Assembly: GCA_019217005.1 (NCBI GenBank) | Contig: JAHBNG010000129.1 | Coordinates: 1 to 43,793 of the forward strand | DNA: 43,793 nt | Source: Chloroflexi bacterium TSY | GTDB lineage: Bacteria; Chloroflexota; Anaerolineae; Caldilineales; Caldilineaceae | Reading direction: 5' to 3' | Notes under the pieces: generated by a model | Databases searched by the model: none | Told to the model about the DNA's origin: nothing | The model's input: only the letters and a program-made list of their open reading frames with translations | Part shown: positions 8,211 to 17,561 of the stretch, one piece after another | How the letters are laid out: each line of letters opens with the position of its first letter | Numbering within the stretch: the first letter of the stretch is position 1 | Position numbers and translations under genes: made by a program

Positions 8211-9983
8211 ATGCCAAACAACGACAAAATCGAACTCGTCACCCTCAGCGTTATCCACAATCACCTCGTCAACATCTGCCGCGAGATGGGAATCGCGATG
8301 ATGAAGACTTCCTACTCCCCCATCTTCAATGAAGGGCTTGACTTTTCCTGCGTGATCTTCAATCGCAACGGTGAGATGATCGCCCAAGCTGAGTTCTGTC
8401 CGGCGCAACTGGGAGCCATTCTCTTCACCGTTAAGTGGGCAATTGCTGAGATTGGCCTGGAGAATTTTGAGCCAGGTGATGTGATCATCCACAACGATCC
8501 CTACCGCGGTGGCTGTCACATGCCGGAACATATGGTGATCAAGCCGGTCTATTACAACGATGAGCTGTTCGGCTTTGTCGCCAATATTGGTCACGTGGCC
8601 GAGATTGGGGGGATGGCCCCTGGCTCGTTCGCGGCGACAGCGACGGAGGTTTATCAGGAGGGATTGCGCTTGCCGCCAGTGAAGATTATGCGGCGGGGTG
8701 AGTATGTCCAGGATATCTGGAAAATTGTGCTGGCGAATCACCGCACACCGGGCAACACCTGGGGAGACTTCCATGCCATGATCGGCTCGCTCCACATTGC
8801 AGAGCGCCGGCTGCACAAGCTGCTGGACAAATACAGCCCGGATTTCATCAATCAGGCCTGCCTCGATCTGATGGACCATGCGGAACGCTGGATGCGCGAG
8901 GAAATTCGACAGATGCCCAACGGCGAGTATTCCTTTGAAGATTGCATGGAGGACGATGGCGTCACCACCGAGCCGACCTGGTTCCGCGTCACAATGGTGA
9001 TCCGCAACGACGAGATTATCGCCGATTTCAGCGCGTCGGATCCTCAGGCCAAAGGGTGCGTCAACGCCACGTACGGAGTGACGGCATCGGCGACTTATAA
9101 CGCGATCATGCATGTGACCGACAAAGAGATTCCACACAATTCTGGTTGCTATAAGCCGATCAAACTTATTGCCCCACCTGGCTCGTGCGTGGACGTTCAA
9201 CACCCCGCTCCGTCCGTGGCAGGCAATACAGAAACACATCCACGCATTGTGGATCTGATCTTGGGTGCATTGAGCCAGGCGTTTCCCGAACGAGTGGCAG
9301 CCTCCTGTGGCGGCACATCGTGTAACTTCCTCTTTGGTGGCGTTCACCCGGAGTCTGGCCAATATTATGTGAACTACAACTTCGAGGGGGGTGGCTGGGG
9401 CGCTCGCCACTACAAGGACGGCAACAACGCCGTCGTGGTGCCCAACGGCAATTGTCGCAACACGCCGGTCGAGGTCTTCGAAACGCGTTATCCCTGGCTG
9501 ACCCACTCCTACACATTGGTGCAAGACTCAGCTGGGCCAGGCAAACACCGAGGGGGATTGGGCATCCGGCGTATTCTGGAAGTGGTGGCACCAGCAGAGA
9601 TCAACATCAGTGCCGTCTTCGACCGCACACGTTTCCATCCGTGGGGTTTGTTCGGCGGCGGCGACGCCACCAACGCAGCGATCCTCATCAAGAAAAAGGG
9701 CGATGATCGATTCCGTACCTTCTCCGAAGCGTACGGCACGGTCTCTTCGGCTAAGTTTGTCAATTGCATTGCGGAGCCTGGCGATCAGGTACTATTGCAG
9801 TCTCCCGGCGGTGGTGGCTATGGAGACGCTTCACGGCGTGATCTTGAACTCGTCCTGGAGGACGTAGTGCAGGGTCTCATCTCTGAACAAGCAGCACGCG
9901 AGCTCTACCGTGTGGCTGTGGAACGCACCAATGGTCGCTATGCAGTCAACGAGACAGAATCGGCCCAGCTTCGAGCACAGTAA
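8211..9983 (+). CDS. hyuB: hydantoinase/oxoprolinase subunit B (HyuB family)
   Basis: This 590-residue protein is the full length of Hydantoinase_B. Recognisable blocks are the early TLSVIHNHLVNICREMG, the metal/active-site segment VIIHNDPYRGGCHMPEH (residues about 94-110), GFVANIGHVAEIGG and the C-terminal QSPGGGGYGD. With a HyuA subunit the family performs ATP-dependent or independent cleavage of cyclic amides such as hydantoins and oxoproline. The ATG at 8211 is at the family's usual N terminus. The gene is co-directional with the small Cys-rich genes just downstream (18-bp gap), which probably form its operon. HyuA is on the other strand at 306-2351. Confidence 0.93.
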   Translation: MPNNDKIELVTLSVIHNHLVNICREMGIAMMKTSYSPIFNEGLDFSCVIFNRNGEMIAQAEFCPAQLGAILFTVKWAIAEIGLENFEPGDVIIHNDPYRGGCHMPEHMVIKPVYYNDELFGFVANIGHVAEIGGMAPGSFAATATEVYQEGLRLPPVKIMRRGEYVQDIWKIVLANHRTPGNTWGDFHAMIGSLHIAERRLHKLLDKYSPDFINQACLDLMDHAERWMREEIRQMPNGEYSFEDCMEDDGVTTEPTWFRVTMVIRNDEIIADFSASDPQAKGCVNATYGVTASATYNAIMHVTDKEIPHNSGCYKPIKLIAPPGSCVDVQHPAPSVAGNTETHPRIVDLILGALSQAFPERVAASCGGTSCNFLFGGVHPESGQYYVNYNFEGGGWGARHYKDGNNAVVVPNGNCRNTPVEVFETRYPWLTHSYTLVQDSAGPGKHRGGLGIRRILEVVAPAEINISAVFDRTRFHPWGLFGGGDATNAAILIKKKGDDRFRTFSEAYGTVSSAKFVNCIAEPGDQVLLQSPGGGGYGDASRRDLELVLEDVVQGLISEQAARELYRVAVERTNGRYAVNETESAQLRAQ

Positions 9984-10000
9984 GAAAAAGACTAAAGACA

Positions 10001-10207
10001 ATGGGACAGTGGGAAACGCTGGAAACAACATGGTGGGAAACGAACGTCGTCAACTGCTCGTTTTGTGGTGAAATGATTCCGCGCCGGGAATGGGTCTCCG
10101 AGATCGAGGGACAACGCCGTGTCTTCTGTCAACCAGAATGTGAGCAGTTGTATTTGGACTATTGGGTGCCGAAGCATGGCTATACGATTCCCGCGCAGAA
10201 AGGGTGA
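10001..10207 (+). CDS. small Cys-rich putative zinc-binding protein, copy 1
   Basis: This 68-residue protein has a CSFCGE pair and a second CQPECE pair about 25 residues later, giving a CxxC...CxxxC arrangement expected to bind one zinc ion (TRASH/MYM-like layout), and a conserved-looking C-terminal YLDYWVPKHG. It starts 18 bp after hyuB and is probably co-transcribed, suggesting a third, accessory component of the hydantoinase-like enzyme; that role is inferred from position only. Confidence 0.7.
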   Translation: MGQWETLETTWWETNVVNCSFCGEMIPRREWVSEIEGQRRVFCQPECEQLYLDYWVPKHGYTIPAQKG

Positions 10208-10280
10208 ATGCTTTAAATTGCAATTCGACCATTTCCTAAGAGAGTGTTTTAAAAGTGAAAGCAAAAGGCTAGCAAACGCC

Positions 10281-10363
10281 GGTTGAGTCACGAAGTGGTA
10301 TCGAAACCAGCGTTTGTGGGTCGACCCGTTTGGTTACGATACGCCTTCGGCTACTCAACCGGC
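10281..10363. repeat. REP-like palindrome (first unit)
   Basis: The arms GCCGGTTGAGT and ACTCAACCGGC flank a segment containing TATCGAAACC and GGTTACGATACGCC, a second inverted pair. A related block is at 40441-40510. It may act as a transcription end for the hyuB operon. The same sequence recurs at 10651-10733. Confidence 0.6.
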
Positions 10364-10370
10364 AAAGACA

Positions 10371-10577
10371 ATGGGACAGTGGGAAACGCTGGAAACAACA
10401 TGGTGGGAAACGAACGTCGTCAACTGCTCGTTTTGTGGTGAAATGATTCCGCGCCGGGAATGGGTCTCCGAGATCGAGGGACAACGCCGTGTCTTCTGTC
10501 AACCAGAATGTGAGCAGTTGTATTTGGACTATTGGGTGCCGAAGCATGGCTATACGATTCCCGCGCAGAAAGGGTGA
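10371..10577 (+). CDS. small Cys-rich putative zinc-binding protein, copy 2
   Basis: Identical in protein sequence to the gene at 10001-10207, as the second half of the 370-bp tandem duplication. The frame is also open upstream to 10314 through the palindrome, but the ATG at 10371 matches copy 1 and is the likely start. Confidence 0.65.
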   Translation: MGQWETLETTWWETNVVNCSFCGEMIPRREWVSEIEGQRRVFCQPECEQLYLDYWVPKHGYTIPAQKG

Positions 10578-10874
10578 ATGCTTTAAATTGCAATTCGACC
10601 ATTTCCTAAGAGAGTGTTTTAAAAGTGAAAGCAAAAGGCTAGCAAACGCCGGTTGAGTCACGAAGTGGTATCGAAACCAGCGTTTGTGGGTCGACCCGTT
10701 TGGTTACGATACGCCTTCGGCTACTCAACCGGCACTGATCGCACCTTTTGAAACACCCTCTAAACAAATCAAGCTCGGTTGTCCAACAAACCAAGCAAAA
10801 CGGCCAACAACGCATCCAATCCAGTCGGTGCGACAAAGCTGTTTGAATCCCGGGTAATTCTAAAGACGATAGTG

Positions 10875-11267
10875 TCAATAATCAGGATAGGGCGTATCGT
10901 CATCGATAAACATATCCCGATCGAGGGACAATAGAAATTCGATGAGATCCGCCGCCTCATTGTCCGTAAATGACCGTTGGTGCGTCCCCCGATCAAATAC
11001 TTCACTGAGCGTTTCTGCACTGCCATCATGGAAGTAGGGAGCCGTTTCCCAAAGTTCGATGAGCGTGGGTGTACGAATACCGCTTAATTCTCCGGACAGA
11101 CGATTCCCTGAATCTGCCGTAATGGTCCCCACATCGTGATTTTGCCCATCTCGAAATGCCCGGCCGGCATGACAACGAGCACAACCCTGCGCCACGAAGA
11201 CTTGCTGCCCACGCAAGGCGGCTTGGGTGAGTTCACCGGAATAGGTTCGATAGGGCGAGCGCATCAA
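10875..11267 (-). CDS. C-terminal cytochrome c domain, split from upstream frame
   Basis: This is the last 130 residues of a di-haem cytochrome c peroxidase/MauG-like region. CARCH at residues 29-33 is the haem-binding CxxCH; TPTLIELWETAPYFHDGS is the segment after which these proteins supply a distal ligand; FTDNEAADLIEFLLSLD ends the domain. It overlaps the upstream gene (11233-14994) by 35 bp in another frame, and the homology runs from GRSAELDALA in that frame to YSGELTQAALRG here. It is therefore the 3' part of one gene broken by a frameshift near 11255. Confidence 0.75.
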   Translation of the reverse strand: MMRSPYRTYSGELTQAALRGQQVFVAQGCARCHAGRAFRDGQNHDVGTITADSGNRLSGELSGIRTPTLIELWETAPYFHDGSAETLSEVFDRGTHQRSFTDNEAADLIEFLLSLDRDMFIDDDTPYPDY

Positions 11268-14200
11268 GCTCTGCCGAACGACCCGTCATCACCATATCCA
11301 GTGGTGATTCGCCATTGAATGTTTGATCTGGCACCAAGCCATCACCGCCATTTAATGCTTCGATCTGAAGTTCAAAATCCTGCACTTCATCAAAATTTGA
11401 GGACCAGTGCAGATTGCCAAAGCGCGTTCCGCTGGTGCCGTTGAGGGAGATCGTATTGCGCAACCCTTCGCCAAAGTTGGTCATGTCCCAGACTTGCCCA
11501 TCTTGTCCGCCATCTTGGTGGCAACTGGCGCAACTCATGTAACCCTCTGCTCCCATCTCCGGCTTGCTCGAATGGTAGAACTGCCTCAGTCCTTCAAGTT
11601 CTTGACTGGTGAGGAGTTCATCGCTGACTGTGTTGATGGTCAGTATGTTGGGGTTTCTGTTGCCGTTGACCATGTAACCAGATAGATCAAGGGCACTCAC
11701 TGTGCGTCCCGTAAAGTTTTTGACATATAAGGCTCGCAAAGTTGTACACATGCTTTGGGGGGCAAAGCCGCCGGAAAAGTGTGTGAATGTGTTCAATCGT
11801 TCATTGTGGGCCATGACCACATTGTTGCCTTGAAAGGTAACTATGCGCGTTTCGCCGTCAACCAAAAAGGTAACGCCAGCGGGGTCGGCGGCATTGTCAA
11901 AATCGAAGGTTCCAGCAGGTGAATTTGGTTCGACATTGGCGTCTCGGTTGTTTACGAGATCGAGGCGAACCATCATTGGTCGCACCGTGTTATCGTCGTC
12001 GAGCGCCACGCCCGAACGTTGCGAACTGGTTCCTCGATCAATATTGGCTTTGATAGCAGTCACAAATGCCTCGGTGCCTTCTCGGTTGATCACGATGCTA
12101 GAGAGGAAGTTCGGAATGCCAGAGCCATGATCCAGTCCATCATTGACCAAGACTTTATTGACTACGATGGTGCGCGTCAACGACAGACCGGATGCGGTGT
12201 CAACATCATAGACTTCACCGTGAGATGACGTTGAGATAAAGCGCGTGACGAGCAATCGATTCCCCGAAAGAGCCATTGCTCTTGGCATCGGACCCACGGT
12301 GAGCCGACGGAGCATCATGCGCTGATCTGGGGCAATCTCGATGACTTCGCCACTGCCGAACAAGGAAACAAAGAGCGAACGCCCATTGGTGATCGATGCA
12401 ATTGGCTGCGTACCGTGACCGGTATCGATGGAGAAGACAGGGTGAGCAGTTTCGGCATCATGGAAGACAACCTTGTCATCGTCTCGGTAGGTCACGGCGT
12501 AGTGATTGCCGATGCGGGTAACAGACGTTGGTGTCCGATAATTCAGGAACACTTCGCGCTGTCTGTTGAGGGCAACGTATCGCGAACCCGGTTCGAGAAA
12601 GGTGTCGATGATCGTCACGCTGTGATTGTCTGGATTCACGACCCACACGTTGTCTGTTTCAAACTCTGGCTGGCAGCTTATCTGGCTCGATTGATTGGGA
12701 TAGTATGGAGTGCCTGCATAATCTGGGGCGGGCGTTCCTGACCAATAGGAGCACGTTTTTTCGATGCCGCGGATAGGGTCACCAAAAAGATCATTTGTAC
12801 AAGCGATGGATCCCGTTATGTTTTCTTGATAGGCATATGAGTTCGCTGCACCATAACGGACGACCGTGGTGCTGGGTACAATGCAAGTCTCCCCTTCAAT
12901 TGCGCATGAAATCCAACCCATTTCTGTTGGCTCTTGTGTTGGTGTTGCTGTCGCTGTGGGAATCGATGTTGAGGTTGGTGTGTGCGTTGCTACTGAATCG
13001 AGCGTGGGTGTTGGTGTTGCTGTCGCTTCCGAACTTGGTGTGGATGTGGGAGTTGCTCTTGGCTCTGGTGCGGGGGTCACCAATGTTTCTCCGGTGGTAA
13101 AGCTAAATCGATAGGGAAGCATCGTATTGCCCATGTAGTCTTGGATTCCAGATACATCAACTTGATAGGTGACATCTGATTCCAAATCCTCGGTTGGCCA
13201 GAGCGTGACTGTTCCAGTGTGCGATAAGCGATGTTGGAAATCGACTGATTCACCTGTATCCGCACGCGTCAGTTGAAAAGCGTTCACCAACGTTTCGCTG
13301 CGCATGGTTTCGGGGATATGTAGGCTGATAAATGTATCAACCGCAACATTGGTTTGATTCGCCAATGGTCGATGGCCCGCTATATAAGGACGGTTTTCGT
13401 CGGCATCGTCGCTGGTGACAAAAAAGCAGATGCCTTGATAGTTGACACGCTCGTCTATTTCTACATTGGTGATGGTTCGGCCTCCACCCAAGATATCGCC
13501 GACTTCAACATCGCTTTCACCAATTAATGATCGGTTCGGTCCAAAATTGTGCGCCACATAAACGCCGGAGCTGTATGACCCTTCCAGCAAAGTAGGGCCT
13601 TCATAGGTAATGATCGCTTCTGACCCATATCGATCGATCCCACCAAAGACACCAATCTGCCCAAGTGGCCGAAAATATTGCGAACCATCACAGTAATTCT
13701 GGTGGGTTGCAAATTTATAGGCAACCTGCTTCATATCGCTGTCGCTTATCATGTAATTTGGGTCAATCGCTTTGCCTGCCTGATATAGGGTTTCGCAGGC
13801 CTTAATATCAACCTTCATGTGGTCAACATATGCATATTGATCCTGAAAATTGACGTACATTGGCATGGTCATGTTGTCGCCATCGCTTGGATCGCTTTCA
13901 TCTTGGTTAAAATAGAGCTCACAAGTGAGCCTGGGATTTGTTGGATCGGTGAAATCGACCACGTACAATGCAGGGTAATCTCGACCCACCGAATTGCTCT
14001 GACGTGCGGCCCAAACCATCTTATTGGCCCCGTATGGCTCTGCCCAATAACCGCCAATGCCAATGGGTGTGCCATCTGGTTCATGCAAAGTTGGCTGATA
14101 AACGGAGAGGAGTTGGGGCGTAAAGTTGTCCGATGTGATACCTTCTTTCCAACCATTCATGCGATAGATCGCAATGCCGGTGGAAGCCTGGTCCGACGCA

Positions 14201-14994
14201 ACCACCATTAGATCACCGAGAAAGGAGAAAAACCCGGTTACACCCGTCGTTCCAAGATGATCCCAGGTCGAAACGGGCCGTCCACGCCAGTCGTCCCCCG
14301 GTTCTCTGGCACCGGGGTAATAGATAGTTTGCATCTCATCAAATGGTGTATTGTATCCCCATAGGTCATTAATAATAAATGGAGAATACAATCGTCCAGC
14401 CGTAATGTACCAAGGTGGGCTTTGCGCTTCAGTATCACCCGTAACAGGGTTATAGGTATGTGAATTTCCCATCTCCCAATAGTTATTGGTCCAGAGGTAG
14501 GCTTCTCCTTCCCAAAAGGTAGTAAAGGTGGCGTGTGCATGGATCGCTTGGCCGTTGCGACAGACACCTTCAAAACAATTGACATAACGCACAAACTGGG
14601 GGTCGAGTGGATTCGATATATCCCAAGAGCTATCCCAATTTTGTAGAGTGACGTGCGCGTCTGAACTGCCTGGACTCTCTGGCAATAGGAGCAGTGCTGG
14701 ACCAATCGTACTGATAATCGCCGAGCGTCCTGCATCAACAGCACGCTTCGCAATAAATTCGCCCTGCTGGCCGTAGTCCTGGTTTGTCGGATAATCCATC
14801 AACAGATCATCACTCTGAGAATAGACAGCTGAAAATTCGAGATTCACAAAACCAGTTACGGTAAGTGCGACGAACATCGTTCCCCAGAAAAGTTGTACAC
14901 CACGCCTCGCCTCACCAAATTTTGATAAGCACTGGTCGCACAAAAGCTTTCTCAGGGAGGCCAGTATGAAAACTGCTACCTTGAAGTTTCTCAT
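11233..14994 (-). CDS. large exported beta-propeller/Ig-like/cytochrome c protein (frameshifted C terminus)
   Basis: This 1253-residue protein starts at the ATGA overlap with the preceding gene. A hydrophobic segment at residues 34-55 should direct export. Residues about 60-520 form an LVIVD-like propeller region (YVVDFTDPTNPRL). A bacterial Ig-like domain (SbsA-type, near 530-635) follows, then a Thr/Pro-rich linker at about 640-690, a second propeller starting VWVVNPDNHSVTIID, and a cytochrome c domain with CASCH near residue 1155. The second haem domain lies in another frame at 10875-11267. The whole resembles exported di-haem cytochrome/propeller fusions of unknown substrate. Intact, it would be near 1370 residues. 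Confidence 0.8.
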   Translation of the reverse strand: MRNFKVAVFILASLRKLLCDQCLSKFGEARRGVQLFWGTMFVALTVTGFVNLEFSAVYSQSDDLLMDYPTNQDYGQQGEFIAKRAVDAGRSAIISTIGPALLLLPESPGSSDAHVTLQNWDSSWDISNPLDPQFVRYVNCFEGVCRNGQAIHAHATFTTFWEGEAYLWTNNYWEMGNSHTYNPVTGDTEAQSPPWYITAGRLYSPFIINDLWGYNTPFDEMQTIYYPGAREPGDDWRGRPVSTWDHLGTTGVTGFFSFLGDLMVVASDQASTGIAIYRMNGWKEGITSDNFTPQLLSVYQPTLHEPDGTPIGIGGYWAEPYGANKMVWAARQSNSVGRDYPALYVVDFTDPTNPRLTCELYFNQDESDPSDGDNMTMPMYVNFQDQYAYVDHMKVDIKACETLYQAGKAIDPNYMISDSDMKQVAYKFATHQNYCDGSQYFRPLGQIGVFGGIDRYGSEAIITYEGPTLLEGSYSSGVYVAHNFGPNRSLIGESDVEVGDILGGGRTITNVEIDERVNYQGICFFVTSDDADENRPYIAGHRPLANQTNVAVDTFISLHIPETMRSETLVNAFQLTRADTGESVDFQHRLSHTGTVTLWPTEDLESDVTYQVDVSGIQDYMGNTMLPYRFSFTTGETLVTPAPEPRATPTSTPSSEATATPTPTLDSVATHTPTSTSIPTATATPTQEPTEMGWISCAIEGETCIVPSTTVVRYGAANSYAYQENITGSIACTNDLFGDPIRGIEKTCSYWSGTPAPDYAGTPYYPNQSSQISCQPEFETDNVWVVNPDNHSVTIIDTFLEPGSRYVALNRQREVFLNYRTPTSVTRIGNHYAVTYRDDDKVVFHDAETAHPVFSIDTGHGTQPIASITNGRSLFVSLFGSGEVIEIAPDQRMMLRRLTVGPMPRAMALSGNRLLVTRFISTSSHGEVYDVDTASGLSLTRTIVVNKVLVNDGLDHGSGIPNFLSSIVINREGTEAFVTAIKANIDRGTSSQRSGVALDDDNTVRPMMVRLDLVNNRDANVEPNSPAGTFDFDNAADPAGVTFLVDGETRIVTFQGNNVVMAHNERLNTFTHFSGGFAPQSMCTTLRALYVKNFTGRTVSALDLSGYMVNGNRNPNILTINTVSDELLTSQELEGLRQFYHSSKPEMGAEGYMSCASCHQDGGQDGQVWDMTNFGEGLRNTISLNGTSGTRFGNLHWSSNFDEVQDFELQIEALNGGDGLVPDQTFNGESPLDMVMTGRSAELDALALSNLFR

Positions 14995-15494
14995 TCGTTG
15001 ACCTCCACCTGGTTTATCTCTACGAAGCTTGGCTGACCAAAAACGCTATTGCCTCGTTCGTCATAACATTCCACAGTGAATTGATATTTACCCGTCTCAC
15101 GGATGCTTGGGAGCACCACCGTTTTTGCCGTCGTGTGAATTTCATCTGGTCTAGCACCGCCCTGGCCGTATAAGAGGCGAAATGAAGTCGCTTCATTGCA
15201 CCCGGACCATGATACACGTAAGCCGTTTTCTCCGTGTAATAATTCAGAAATTTCAGGAGGATCAAAGACAAGGGGCTTGCTGGGGGAGTCGCCGTCGTTC
15301 TGGAGAATCAAAGGCAGTAAGATATAATGATATTCATCTTGCATCGGCGTCGGAATCTCACCCTGTGCATTGAGTGAAACAGCTGAAATAAGCAGCGTTA
15401 TACAGAGGATAAAGACCACAATCAACATGACTTTTTGGGGGTACGAATCTGGAGTCATCATAAAATCTGTCAATCCCTTTGCATGGCTTTCCAA
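14991..15494 (-). CDS. small exported protein with fibronectin-like region
   Basis: This 167-residue protein has a hydrophobic export signal at about 22-42 (VMLIVVFILCITLLISAVSL). Its mature part holds LRVSWSGCNEATSFRLLYG and YQFTVECYDERGN, a pattern like a fibronectin type III domain. Its stop overlaps the start of the 1253-residue gene as ATGA, indicating translational coupling and a shared role at the cell surface. An ATG at residue 12 or 13 (MMTPDS) could be the true start, giving a more standard signal peptide. Confidence 0.75.
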   Translation of the reverse strand: MESHAKGLTDFMMTPDSYPQKVMLIVVFILCITLLISAVSLNAQGEIPTPMQDEYHYILLPLILQNDGDSPSKPLVFDPPEISELLHGENGLRVSWSGCNEATSFRLLYGQGGARPDEIHTTAKTVVLPSIRETGKYQFTVECYDERGNSVFGQPSFVEINQVEVNE

Positions 15495-15632
15495 GGATGG
15501 CCTATTTTGTTCGATCTTTTAAGTTCTCCGTAACCTGCTGTTCATTATAATCTTGGGGAAATGTTCGATCCCTGCGTATGTTGGACGCTCGAGCGACGAT
15601 TGATCGTTTACGCCACTACTGAAGGAGGAACA

Positions 15633-16205
15633 ATGAGACGAATCGTGACTGGATATAGCAATGAAGGCAAATCAATTATTATCAAAGATGGGGAACCACC
15701 ACGGGTTCTCAAGAGGGAAGAAGCGCCTGGGGTTGAAGTTCATGAGATTTGGGCCACACATGAGCCGATTCCCTCCCACCCAATCGACAATATGGAACCG
15801 ACCATAGAAGGTTGGTCATACTGGCCCCAAGCTGGTGCGTCAATTTTTCGGATTGTTCGCTATCCACCATTGTCAGAAATCGAGAAGGCATTGGAGGCAG
15901 GAATCGATGTGGTTCCCGCCTGGCGGGAATGCTTGGCAAAATCACGTGGTCTGGAGATCCCAACAGAGCACAAAGGCGCGGGTCTACACGTCACTGCCAC
16001 CATCGATTACGCAATCGTACTGTCCGGCGAAATCTGGATGACTCTTGACGATGATGTACAAGTCCATCTCAAAGCGGGAGATTGTGTTATCCAAAACGGG
16101 ACGAGGCATTCATGGTGTAATCAGACAGATGAGCCATGTTTCATTGCATTCACGCTGATCGGAACAGGCGAAAGGCATCCAGTCAAAGTGGATGCAAGTT
16201 ATTGA
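15633..16205 (+). CDS. cupin-domain protein
   Basis: This 190-residue protein starts at an ATG preceded by GGAGGA five bases upstream, although the frame is open from 15561. The C-terminal half has a single cupin barrel: HVTATIDYAIVLSGEIWM (first cupin box, with His lacking the usual HxH), then LKAGDCVIQNGTRHSWCN with the second-box His. Close in layout to small cupin proteins encoded near aromatic or amide catabolism genes. The catalytic role is unknown. Confidence 0.82.
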   Translation: MRRIVTGYSNEGKSIIIKDGEPPRVLKREEAPGVEVHEIWATHEPIPSHPIDNMEPTIEGWSYWPQAGASIFRIVRYPPLSEIEKALEAGIDVVPAWRECLAKSRGLEIPTEHKGAGLHVTATIDYAIVLSGEIWMTLDDDVQVHLKAGDCVIQNGTRHSWCNQTDEPCFIAFTLIGTGERHPVKVDASY

Positions 16206-16304
16206 GCGCCCAAATCATTCCACTTCAAATCTCCCTGCGCAGTCTCGTTTGCTAACGCATAACGATGAGATTTCTATCAAGGTCGAGAAGGAAAAAAGAG
16301 GGAA
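16206..16304. other. short intergenic stretch
   Basis: No gene or strong signal seen downstream of the cupin gene. Confidence 0.4.
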
Positions 16305-16371
16305 TAAAAAAAGCTTTCAGCTATCAGCCGTCAGCTGGAATCGGGCCTTGTCTCGCTGCTGATTTTTATAC
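16305..16371. repeat. intergenic palindromic repeat, copy 2 (inverted)
   Basis: Inverted relative of 4030-4103: AAAAAAGCTTTCAGCTA and TCAGCCGTCAGCT at one end, GCTGATTTTTATAC at the other. Confidence 0.55.
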
Positions 16372-16390
16372 TTTCCTATAGTATAAAAAA

Positions 16391-16496
16391 ACAGTAGCAG
16401 CAAAAGTCGGGTACAAATTTTTCATGCAAACAGAGGGCTGCTCTAGGATTTCACCCCTTATGGTCATTTTTTGTACCCGACTTTTGCCGTAGCTGT
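16391..16496. repeat. MITE-like inverted repeat
   Basis: Perfect 18-bp inverted arms GCAAAAGTCGGGTACAAA at 16400-16417 and 16470-16487, extended imperfectly outward (ACAG...CTGT), enclosing 52 bp with no ORF. It lies in A/T-rich flanks, so a target duplication cannot be called. Confidence 0.5.
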
Positions 16497-16593
16497 AAAA
16501 AAAAATCCCTCTTTTAGTCCAGATGGACTAAAAAGTGAGACTTTCACTCGAGTGCAGCTTTTCCGTCTAAAGAACAAACTACACATTAGTAGG

Positions 16594-16691
16594 TCGGGGC
16601 GAGAAGATTTGCTTGCGGAGCAATCGCCTCGCGACCACCTTCGACCTCATCGTCCCGAACGATGCGCGCTACCGAGCTGCGCTACGCCCCG
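16594..16691 (-). pseudogene. degenerate tRNA-Pro(CGG) with 24-nt insertion in the T arm
   Basis: The acceptor stem, D arm and anticodon arm (loop TTCGGGA) match the intact tRNA-Pro at 35173-35246. In the T arm, a stretch of about 24 extra bases interrupts the loop, and substitutions in the stem leave one mismatch and one wobble. It is probably non-functional. It is in the same orientation as the intact gene and bounds the accessory block. Confidence 0.75.
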
Positions 16692-17558
16692 ACTCTCTGA
16701 CTATCTTCTATACTGATGAACCGCAATTTCTCCCAAGAGATGCGGTTTATGATTGCAACAAATTAAGTGCCTTTTGGCACACTAATACTGCACTATAGGT
16801 CCTAGCTCCAACTTGGAACCCCAGACCTCTACAATGTCAACTCACCGCCGAAGCCTAATTTGGGGTCAGTAGAGTAGACACTACCATATATAAACGTCTG
16901 AAACATTGAATTGATACAAACTTTGATGTTTATAGTTTAGCTATGGTCTATTCTACACTATTGAGCAATGATATGCAAGTATGATATAATCTTCAAGCTC
17001 GATAAGTTTCATGTCAGCATTTTCCCAAATTGATGATAAGAGAAGTCTTAGCATATTGGTCTGCATGAGCGGATGTGTTCGGGAAATAGACAGGGGTGCT
17101 CAATATAGGAATTGTGGCTAATCTATTGGGAATGCGAAAAATCATATCGTATGAATGAAGCCGTAAAGTTTATTTATAGCCAGTGGCATATAGTAAGGTT
17201 CGACTTAAGCTAGTGTTCGGCTCTACCATAGCGAAGATTCCCAGCATTTCCGCTTGATGGTCGTAAATCAGACCTAACAACAAAATAGAATCTTATCTCT
17301 ATCTACTTTTCCCACTCAGCAAGGCGGATTTTTATACTGTTCCCAAATTACACGAGTAAATGATTCAGATCAATTTGAACACTCGAATTAGAGGTTTGCA
17401 TTCGTCTAGATCCAAGCCCATGCGTCATAACCTATTTGTCTGATAACTTTCTTCTAACGTAGGAATAGCCTAATTAAGGAATCCTGAGCAATAGTTCATA
17501 ACTATATGACCGTTGGCGCTTCAACTGTATCGACACCTTGACCAACTGTGTACCCCTT
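16692..17558. other. gene-free stretch
   Basis: About 870 bp of AT-rich sequence with stops in all frames. I see no gene, RNA or repeat I can name. Confidence 0.5.
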
Positions 17559-17561
17559 TTA

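Larger units (their letters stand above)
9994..10733 (+). repeat. 370-bp perfect tandem duplication
   Basis: Units 9994-10363 and 10364-10733 appear identical base for base. Each holds one 68-residue Cys-rich gene plus a trailing palindrome that starts GCCGGTTGAGT and ends ACTCAACCGGC. The junction lies exactly at the end of that palindrome, so the duplication is probably recent or an assembly artefact. Confidence 0.85.

Noticed and set aside
8163..9524. 453-residue open frame opposite hyuB
   Set aside because: Antisense shadow of HyuB; composition biased and no family resemblance.
10301..10370. Upstream extension of the second Cys-rich gene (start at 10314)
   Set aside because: The extension reads through a palindromic repeat and is absent in the first, identical copy.
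9994..10733. CRISPR array
   Set aside because: Only two long units containing a gene; no short regularly spaced repeats and no cas genes anywhere in the window.
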